DNA of 64,000 nucleotides from Clarkia xantiana subsp. parviflora. Its lineage: Eukaryota; Streptophyta; Magnoliopsida; Myrtales; Onagraceae. The notes beneath the pieces are model-generated. The model did no database searches, had not been told where the DNA came from, and saw only the letters and a list, made by a program, of their open reading frames with translations. Within the stretch, counting starts at the first letter, position 1, and the number at the start of each line of letters is the position of its first letter. The translations under genes were made by a program, and so were the position numbers. Location: positions 48,657,774-48,721,773 of the forward strand of contig JAPTYO010000001.1 in the NCBI GenBank assembly GCA_036873135.1, written 5' to 3'. Below are positions 56,095 through 64,000 of this stretch, in pieces.

Positions 56095-59000
56095 ATGGGT
56101 GCATCATTTTCCACAACAAGAAAGCGGAAATCACCCGAATCCTCTCCTCCAGATTCTCATGAACAAGCGGAACAATGTAAGAAGCTCAAGCTTGCAAAAG
56201 CAACAACCATGTTGAATGATTACCAGGTGTTTCTAAGTTTTAGAGGACCCGACACTCGATTTGACTTTACCGACGTCCTTTACCAACATATGGATGCTGT
56301 CGGAATTCGGGTTTTTAGAGACAACGATGAGATTCGTGTCGGTCAACCGATCGATGTAATTCTGCAAGCTATCGAGAATTCTGAGATCTGTGTGCCTATT
56401 TTGTCGGAGAGCTTCGCTTCCAGCGCATGGTGTCTTCGGGAAGTTGAGAAGATGGTTGAGTTGGAGAAGAAGGTGATGCCCATCTTCTACAAGGTAATCG
56501 CTGATGATGTTAAGCTCAAGACAGGTATGTACAAGAAGGCCATGGAAGAGCACGAGACCAAGTATGGTAAGGAACAGGTAGATAAGTGGAAGGGTGCTCT
56601 TATAAAGATTGCAAAAATTAAGGGAATGGAGGTTTCTTCCAAAACAAGGTAACGAAGTTAATCTACTTAGTTTTTCTAGCTATCAAGTTGGTTGATGTGA
56701 AATAAAACAGTTTGGCTAGTGCTCTGTCCTCGTGTATTCGTGTTGTGCCAGAAATTGCCATCCCTAGCCTGGGCTAAGATAGAACTCATTGAATTAGTAT
56801 GAACCTGTGTGTAACTAATAGATTAATTATCTTTCTATAATTATGTGCTCAAAGATAGACCAAATTAAATTGGAGGATAAAAAAAATCAAGGAAATTGGA
56901 CATTTAGTCTCTTGGAGTTATAGAAATTATTATTTTCAAGAAACAAATTCACGAATACAATTTTGCTCATGTATACGAACAAGTGCATACTCCCTGAATT
57001 TCTGCTTTCAGCATAATATATCCATTCAAACAAATTATCTTAACTTTGTCTATTGGTCTTGCTCAATTGTAACTTTTGATTTATTTACTAATTAACAGCT
57101 ACACTGAACTTTGTAAGAAGTTTACCAGTAACGTCCTCAGCGAGTTTCCGGCAAAAGAGAGATGTCATACTAACCATTTGGTTGGGATGGATAAACGGAT
57201 CAAGAGAATGATGAAACTGCTAGACATCGAATCACATGATAAGCGATATGTGGTAATCCATGGGATGAGTGGCGTTGGTAAGACGGCTCTTGCTAATGCC
57301 ATCTTCGACAAGCTCTCAACGAAGTTCAACAATACTTGCTTCCTTGAGGATGTTAGTGAACACTCTTATAGAGATCTCCAGCAAAATATGTTAGGTCTTG
57401 ACCCTAGATCTATAGGGCAATCCAACCTTTCAAGGGATATCATCAAAGAGAGGTTCTACAAAAGGAATGTGCTCATTGTTCTTGATGATGTCAAAAAGTG
57501 GGAACATATCGAAAAGCTGGTTGGAAGGTCTTGTTGGTTTGGTGCAGGAAGCAGAATTATCGTCACAACCAGGAACAAGGATGTTCTAAACAGAGGAGCA
57601 CTAGACGAGGATGAAGTTCTGAGTTTTGAGATGACGACTTTGTATGATGAAGATGCAGTTGATCTGTTCTGTTGGTATGCTTTTCGAAAGAACAAACCTC
57701 CAGTTGGCTTTGAGTCGTTTTCGACAGAAATCATCCACGGTGCAGGTGGGTTACCATTGACCCTTAGAGTCATCGGTGCTCTTCTGTACAAAAAGGATGA
57801 AAATGTATGGAGGGACGTACTTTTGAGGATAAAGAAACTACGTTTTAATAATGTGGTCGAACAATTAAGGATAAGCTATGATGCACTTGAAGACGACCAC
57901 AAAAAGATTTTTCTTGATATAGCATGTATTTGCTTCATTGGGGAGGAGAAATTAGAAAGAGCTATTTATATGTGGGAAGCTTGTGAGTTAGATCCACATT
58001 ATGGAATTGATGTTCTTAGTTCCATGTCTTTGATAAGAATGATGAACAAATCGATTTGGATGCACAATCAACTTAAATATCTTGGGAAGAAGATTGTTCA
58101 TGAGGAAAGTGAAGACCCAAGTAAACGTAGTAGAATATGGGATCATAAGGAAGCAATTAAAGTTCTAATGAGTACGGAGGTAAACTGTCAACTGAAAGCT
58201 TTCAATATATTAGTTGTTAATAATTAGAATATGCTCTATTTTGTACGTTAATGTATATAAGAAAACTTTCAACTGAAAACTTTCATCTTTGTATTTGTAT
58301 TTTGAGAACAGGAAAAAGAGAATGTTGAAGTTCTTGTAATTGCAGATGGTAGAGGCATTACATTGTCAAATGAAAATTTTGTGAGTTGCCGAAAGTTAAG
58401 GTTTCTTCAATTGGCTGGTGCAGATATTATTGGAGACTTTGAGAATCTTCTTCCAAATTTGAAATGGCTATCATGGCAATATTGCCCTACTATCTTTAGT
58501 GCTACCAACTTGTTTATGAAGAATTTAGTTAATCTTGACCTTTCTCGCAGTTTCATCAATGAAAGCTGGGGTGGATGGAAGCTAATCCAGGTACCCATCA
58601 TACATTACGTCTAAATTCATCTCTATAAGATTTTTTTTTAAATAATAATTTAGAAGTACTTATGTGGTGTGCAGATTTTGAATAACTTGAAAGTTCTCGA
58701 TCTATCCGGTTGCAAAAGTTTGACCAAAACACCCGAATTTTATGAAAACAACTGTTTAGAGAGATTGGTGCTCTCTTATTGTAGTGAGTTGCTTGAAATC
58801 CATGGCTCCATTGGTAAGCTAAAAAAGCTAAAGTACCTAGAGCTTCTTAATTGTGTTTCTCTTAGAGGGTTGCCAGACGAGATTGGTTGTTTAGTGAATC
58901 TGGAAGTGCTTCGAGTGTTTTCTGGATTTGGTATTAGTGAGATTCCAGACTCTATTGGACGACTTACAAAACTGAAGTACATGTGTCTGGAAACAATCAC

Positions 59001-59112
59001 AAAAGTTCTTCCTAAGTCACTTAGAAATATGCAACTAGATTATTTTGATCTATACATTAAAAACCATCCGGAGAAGTGCTTTCTGAGTCGCTTGGAGATT
59101 TGCAATAACTAG
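56095..59112 (+). CDS. TIR-NB-LRR immune receptor, shortened
   Basis: Four exons, 56095-56648, 57099-58179, 58312-58590 and 58675-59112, give 783 residues, shorter than most of this class (often over 1,000). TIR domain at 43-176 (FLSFRGPDTR) with the expected catalytic glutamate at E116 in WCLRE, needed for NAD+ cleavage in relatives. NB-ARC has P-loop GMSGVGKT (240-247), kinase-2 VLIVLDDV (309-316), GSRIIVTTR, GGLPLTLRVIG and FLDIACICFIG. The MHD motif reads MHN (506-508). LRRs fill exons 3 and 4, only about eight or fewer units. The domain order and sequence resemble flax L6-type receptors, which detect pathogen effectors. I chose the ATG at 56095 because the longer frame begins with TTG. 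The usual C-terminal LRR exon seems to be lost (see 59240). Whether it still works is unknown. Confidence 0.92.
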
Positions 59113-59239
59113 TTTTTTTAGTGGGTGTTTTTCTTGGGTGTATCTACCTAGTCCTAGTGGGTGTGTGTATCATTTTAAGCTGTAATAACATAACATCAAG
59201 TTTGTGTATTTTATTAATATTGATGATATTAAGTGATAA

Positions 59240-59546
59240 TCTACTAAATTTAAGCTAATATTTCCATTATAGCAAAGTGCGTAAGTTGTTGTATCATTTA
59301 GGTATCTCAAGATTTATTTCACAGGTATCCAATGTCCGAGTTCAGGGTTCGATTGGTATCTCGCAACTAACCCGACTTCGTAACAAATTTCCAGTCTTGT
59401 GCACACCAATACACCATGACATACATACGATTTCCAACTGCGCTTCCGTATACACATCTTCCATTTGTTTACTTTTAAGTTCGGTCTTGGGGGGACGCAT
59501 GTTTACTTAACTCATAAGCCATTGCTAATGGTGTATCTGCCAGTTT
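59240..59546 (+). repeat. Duplicated intron segment behind the receptor gene
   Basis: About 300 bp matching 53581-53870 with roughly nine in ten bases alike by eye. It ends at TGTATCTGCCAG, a good splice acceptor, where the upstream copy passes on into the last LRR exon. Here the copia remnant starts instead. Confidence 0.85.
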
Positions 59547-60340
59547 TGAATCTTTCATCCTGAACTTCTGTAACACCTTATTGATGTAAGTTTCTTAAGA
59601 GATCCAAAGACGCCCCGTCGCACGGTCCCTGACAATTTAATACCTAGGATGTACGTTGCTTCGCGATGTCTTTCATCTCAAAGACAGAAGCCATCCAGAT
59701 TTAACCTCTTACGGATAGTCCTTGTTATTCGCAACTAGTAATATGTCATCGACATATAGTGTTAAGATTACAAATCTCCGTTCGGATTTTTAACGTACAC
59801 ATATGGGTCTTCATAGATGTTTACGGATTTATTAGTCGTGATTTCATCATGAAAATTGAGGTACCATTCCCCCGAGGATTGTTTAAGACCTAAATGGATC
59901 TTTGGAGTCCACAAAATTAACGTTCATGTCCCGATTGGATAACTCCTTCCAGATGCTTTATGTAGATCTCTTCCTCTAACATACCATAGAGAAAGATGTC
60001 TTAATATCCATTTGATGCAATTCAAGATCTAAACTAGTTGTGATCGCAAGGATAACTCTACGAGTTGTATATGACACTGTGGGTGAGTACATTTCATCAA
60101 AATCAATCATATGTTGCTGAGTATAACCTCTCGATACTAACTTGGTTTTGAATCTTTCAATGCTTCCATCGAACGTGATCTTTAACTTCAGGACCCAATT
60201 AGCCCCTATAGCTCTACGTCCGCGGGTAGATCAACTAATTCCTAAACACGGTTTAAGTGTATTGATTGCAGCTTATCTTCCATTGCTTTCGTGCATTCAG
60301 TTTTTGTAGGACCTTCCTAGCTTATTTGACAGTAATTGAT
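59547..60340 (-). pseudogene. Ty1-copia reverse-transcriptase remnant
   Basis: On the minus strand the sequence shows copia pol in several frames broken by stops and frameshifts. The reverse-transcriptase active-site word YVDDI is readable near 59745, and the typical copia segment around FDETYSPTV lies near 60090-60110. No LTRs flank it. It is a dead fragment that starts exactly at the missing-exon boundary of the receptor gene. Confidence 0.85.
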
Positions 60341-61760
60341 TCATTAATAGAAACTAGATTGTTGATCTCGCCTTGTTCTATGAGATATTTCTTAGGTAGA
60401 TATATGTGACGAGTACTACGTCCCGTATTATGAGGATTAGGATTACTTAATGATCCACTCCCACTAGCGATAATTTGATTAAAATAGATAACAAAATAGT
60501 ATATCTATTAATTTGAGTTTATTACATTCATTTATCTATAATATTCTTTCAACCAAATATTTAATTTAGAATCATCATTCCTTATTTATCATGTCAACCA
60601 AACAACATCATATTAATATTACATATTTCATATTCTCTATTTCTATTCATATTCCTCATTCCACAAACCAAATTAATGAACTTCTGCAATATTCATGTAC
60701 AAATAATAAATTCAATGGTAAAATCTCATCGTCTTTACAAATTATTTTTCTCATCGTCAATGTAGTTTAGCTCAGTGAGGAATTGAACACATGCATGAAG
60801 AAATCAATAAGACGAAGACCAAATATAAAAAATTAAAACCCTAGAAAATAGAAGAAAATTTACATTCATATCAAATATACAGAGTTCAAACAGTTTACCT
60901 TGGTTTTGATAAACTTTTGCTTGATCTAAACAGATCTTGAAGTTCGACCTAGGAGTTCAAAAATATGGATGGTTAGGTGTTGGATCTGATTGAATAGGAG
61001 CTGATAAAAGTCGGTTAGGCCAAAATTCAGTGAGTAGCATAAGATGTAGTTGGTTACCTAATCAAATGATCAAACAACAAATTCTAATGTAGTTGTCGTA
61101 GACACTGTCGCAAGAGGGAAAAGTTTGTAAAACATACCCCATGTTTGAAAAAGATGGTTTTTACTATCGAGTTTTAAAATATACAACATGTTTCAAAATG
61201 ATATAATTGTTTAAAAATGTCGTCAAATACATTTCAATACAAAATTAACCGACATATGTATAAGTCATTAGGACTTAATTATGATACTTTGAAAAGTACT
61301 CGGTTAATTTTGTACATTTAAAATGTATTTGATGACAATTTTGGACGAATGATTGAATAAAGTACCAATTACCATCGATTTTGAATCAATCATGATGCAT
61401 ATTTTAAAGGTACCTAAAACAATTTATATATATATGTTTTACATACTTTTATATTGTCGAGACCCTTTAGAGAGCTTTATTGGAATGGAGCTGGATGTGG
61501 CTTGACATTTTTCCGAGCTGATTTGATATCATAGAGAGAAAAAATGACCAATTGGTAGAGAATTGTGTAATACACCCACCACTTGAGCTAAGTGAGGAAG
61601 ATCTTTATGCTTGGAGGGATTATTATTAGGGTTTTGAAGAATGTAGACAGCTAGAAATAAAGAAGTGTTAAACTGGGTCAAATTTAAGGATGCATCTTGT
61701 CTCACTCTTTTTGTTCATATCATTAATACTTTTTTTTTTTTTTTTTCAAAAAAAAATCTA
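60341..61760. other. AT-rich intergenic DNA
   Basis: No gene seen. Its first part (60341-60480) may still belong to the copia remnant. Poly-T precedes the next MITE. Confidence 0.5.
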
Positions 61761-62306
61761 GGATTAATAGGTGTTTTGGTTCATGATATTTGACGACTTT
61801 TGAGTTTTGGTCCATAATGTTTATTTTTGTCTAGTTTTGGTCTCATATGTTTGCATATTTTTTCTAGTTTTAGTCTTTCCGTTAATATTTTCCGTTAAGT
61901 GGCATGTGTAAGTCACGTGATCCACCATAAACTTTTGATTTTGTTCAATTTAGTCCCTCTAATACTTTCCTACCTTTTTTTTTTGTTCAATTTAGTCCTA
62001 AAGTCTCAAAATTGACTTCTCCAATTTGGGTCAATTTGAGACTTTATGACTAAATTGAACAAAAAAAAGAGTTAGAAAAGTATTAGAGGGACTAAATTGA
62101 ACAAAATCAAAAGTTTAGGGTGGATCACGTGACTTGCACATGTCACTTAACGGAAAATATTAACGGAATGCAACGGAAAGACCAAAACTAGAAAAAAAAT
62201 ATGCAAACACGTGAGACCAAAACTAGGAAAAAAATAAACATCATAGACCAAAACCCAAAAGTCGTCAAACATTATAGACCAAAACACCTATTAACCCAAA
62301 AATCTA
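61752..62306. mobile_element. Mutator-like MITE with 9-bp TSD
   Basis: The element is 61761-62297 (537 bp), a near-perfect palindrome with long arms that start GGATTAATAGGTG and end CACCTATTAACCC. A perfect 9-bp duplication, AAAAATCTA, flanks it (61752-61760 and 62298-62306), as for Mutator-like elements. Internal order of blocks (TTTTGGT, TTTCCGTTAA, GTCACGTGATCC, TTCAATTTAGTCC) matches the foldback element at 12751-13567. No coding capacity. Confidence 0.93.
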
Positions 62307-62589
62307 TCAATACTTTGAGTTAGTTTTTCTACGTTTTTTTACTGACCGTACCAATTGGAAACCGGTCACATTCTCGGTATGACGTTCGGTCCAGTTTTAA
62401 AATGTTGCATTTATAATTTATCCCTTTTATTTATAATAATCATTTTATTACCAAGTTTTTTTTTTATTTATATTAATTTACATTTTAGGTACTTTTATTT
62501 GTTTATTCTAATCTAAATATGTGGCCGCAATGAGATTTCTTCCACAAACCTTAATTTCTTAATTACCCATTTTTCAAAATAATCAAGAA

Positions 62590-62606
62590 GCTGGAGTAGC
62601 TCAGTT

Positions 62607-62639
<33 letters not shown>

Positions 62640-62663
62640 AAGGTTCAACCCCTTCCTCTAGCG
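62590..62663 (+). tRNA. tRNA-Asn (GTT)
   Basis: A complete 74-nt cloverleaf without intron. The acceptor stem GCTGGAG/CTCTAGC has a G-U pair, and G is the discriminator base, as in asparagine tRNAs. The anticodon stem GTGGC/ACCAC encloses a loop with GTT. The T arm has GGTTCAACCC. T-rich sequence (TTATTTTTC) follows as terminator. Confidence 0.96.
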
Positions 62664-63590
62664 TTATTTTTCTTCTTTTTACTAATTTTTTCAATAAAGT
62701 GAAGGCTTTGTATTGACATCAAAGTGAGGTGTCGTGTCTTGTCGTCGTATCTTCACTTCAACGTCTGAAAATAGCTAACATGACTTGATCTTTGTCTTTT
62801 ATACTAAATAATAATCCAATCCAAGCAACAAAGAAACTTGTCTACATTTTAAGCATCCTATCAAACACAATCTTTTTGATAGATAGGCTTTTCTTTGGAC
62901 ACAGGTGAGATTCTTGGGTAATAATATTAAACCCTCCTTTTAAATAAACCAACTTAATTAATTAAGCATGATGATCTCATTAATTAACAACCGTGTGTAC
63001 TAACACTTCGTTATTGCCCAATAACTAGAAGTAATTTTATTCTGAAAATTATGTTTCCAGGTGAGATTGATTGTTTTTTTTGGCAAAAAAAAGTGTTTGA
63101 TTGTTTGATCTCCTCAACCAAGGAATATTAAAGCTAGGATAATTAAGCTTTTACTATACACAATGCTATGTAATATATATATTGACCTTTTACTTGAAGG
63201 AAAAGACTATACATACATGGTTGTATTCTCTTCTAGCAGATTTGGCCTCACGTACCTCTCACACACCAATACACCATCCCAAGCTACCTAGTGTATTAAT
63301 ACACATTTCTAGATAATAACTGTAAAATAAATAAATAAATTATTTTTAATTAGGAATGTATTTATTATAAATTTAAATTATTTTTTATTAATCATAAAAA
63401 TCATATATATGATTAAAATTCATTTACATTTATTTTATTTTTTCTGCTTATTTAGTTGAGCAACATTTTTTTGCTTATTGACATGTACTATTTTCAAAGT
63501 TAAAAATAATATAGATTTATATAACTCAAACAAAATTTTATAGTCTGGGCAAAGTGCGACTCAATTTTCTATAGTATAATAATGTTTGTT
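62664..63590. other. AT-rich intergenic DNA
   Basis: No gene or repeat recognised. Confidence 0.55.
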
Positions 63591-63736
63591 AGAGTATCCA
63601 CAATGATATTGCGTGGAGATTACTTAAATGTGGATCTTACATGTTTTTTTATGTAAAATGAAAAAAAATATATACTGCAGTGGTTTTACATAAAACACTC
63701 CCTATAAGAAAATTATTATGTTTACGTAAAAATAAA
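63591..63736 (+). mobile_element. MITE, GAGCATCCACAGTGG family, copy 3 (partial)
   Basis: Starts AGAGTATCCACAATGATATT and follows the minus-strand order of the copy at 21813-22232 (TTACATGTTT, GTGGTTTTACATAAAACA, GTTTACGTAAAAATAAAT). The match fades after about 63736 in poly-T, so it is truncated or continues in a rearranged form beyond the window. Confidence 0.6.
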
Positions 63737-64000
63737 TTTTTTTTTTTCTCAAACCATAGCAGGACAACCTCATTTTGTCCTATTTTTTTTTTCCAATTGT
63801 ACTTGTTTTTTTTCTTTTCCAAACACAACAGCGTTTTTTTCAAGCCACAGCAGTGAGCTACTTCTCCTCAGCCGTTCTCTGCGAGCCACGGCAGCGACTC
63901 CCCAACACAGCAGCGAGCCATCGATTCCTCAGCCACAACAGTGAAGCATCGATTCCCACACGATCAAATATTTTTGTTGATATATATATCTTAGTTGTGT
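63737..64000. other. Window end with imperfect AGCCACAGCAG repeats
   Basis: Between about 63842 and 63960 the word (G)CCACAGCAGTGAG occurs several times in varied form, along with a doubled CATCGATTCC. It could be an insert within the MITE or the start of another element cut off by the window. Confidence 0.45.

Overview
This window is nuclear DNA from a flowering plant, almost certainly a eudicot. Coding exons are interrupted by short GT-AG introns, intergenic DNA is very AT-rich, and there is a TIR-NB-LRR immune-receptor gene, a class lacking in most monocots. Three nuclear tRNA genes and many plant transposon types are present. The species cannot be fixed from the sequence; the receptor resembles the flax L6-like group, which hints at a rosid but no more.

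Seven host protein-coding genes are supported. In order they are: mitochondrial ribosomal protein L6 (3.2 kb, +); a HAN-type GATA transcription factor (18.0-19.0 kb, +); an alpha/beta-hydrolase (26.1-29.8 kb, +); an 18-exon ERD6-like sugar transporter (29.98-34.9 kb, -); an AlkA-like HhH-GPD DNA glycosylase (36.0-37.6 kb, +); a 102-residue membrane protein of unknown role (52.7 kb, +); and a short TIR-NB-LRR gene (56.1-59.1 kb, +). The multi-exon models were built by hand from reading frame, splice sites and family similarity, and all phases agree. From memory, relatives of the first five lie next to each other in several pairs in Arabidopsis, so this looks like an old conserved gene block. 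The genes do unrelated jobs and are not an operon.

The space between genes is largely transposon-made. The main items are: a hAT-type MITE (1.7-2.5 kb); a complete miniature LTR element (TRIM, 5.5-6.0 kb) and a solo LTR of the same family (10.1 kb); Mutator-like foldback MITEs (12.8 and 61.8 kb); a dispersed MITE family (13.8, 21.8, 63.6 kb); a hAT-like MITE inside a hydrolase intron; a young 10.7-kb LTR retrotransposon (37.9-48.6 kb); and a 3.45-kb giant palindromic Mutator-like element (49.0-52.4 kb). Several have exact target-site duplications, which fixes their ends.

The two most unusual objects lie side by side. The retrotransposon has a sense gag-protease ORF that carries a second gag-like tail where reverse transcriptase should follow, no visible polymerase or integrase, and a five-exon gene on the opposite strand. 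Its LTRs carry an array of perfect or near-perfect hairpin units, 6 in one LTR and 9 in the other, while the rest of the LTRs look identical. The palindromic element is a palindrome whose halves are themselves inverted repeats, with tRNA-like SINE segments in four places and a perfect 9-bp target duplication.

The right end is a decayed resistance-gene neighbourhood: a frameshifted LRR tail fragment (53.6-54.1 kb), the TIR-NB-LRR gene, a duplicated pre-exon segment (59.2-59.5 kb), and an antisense Ty1-copia remnant that begins just where the last LRR exon should be.
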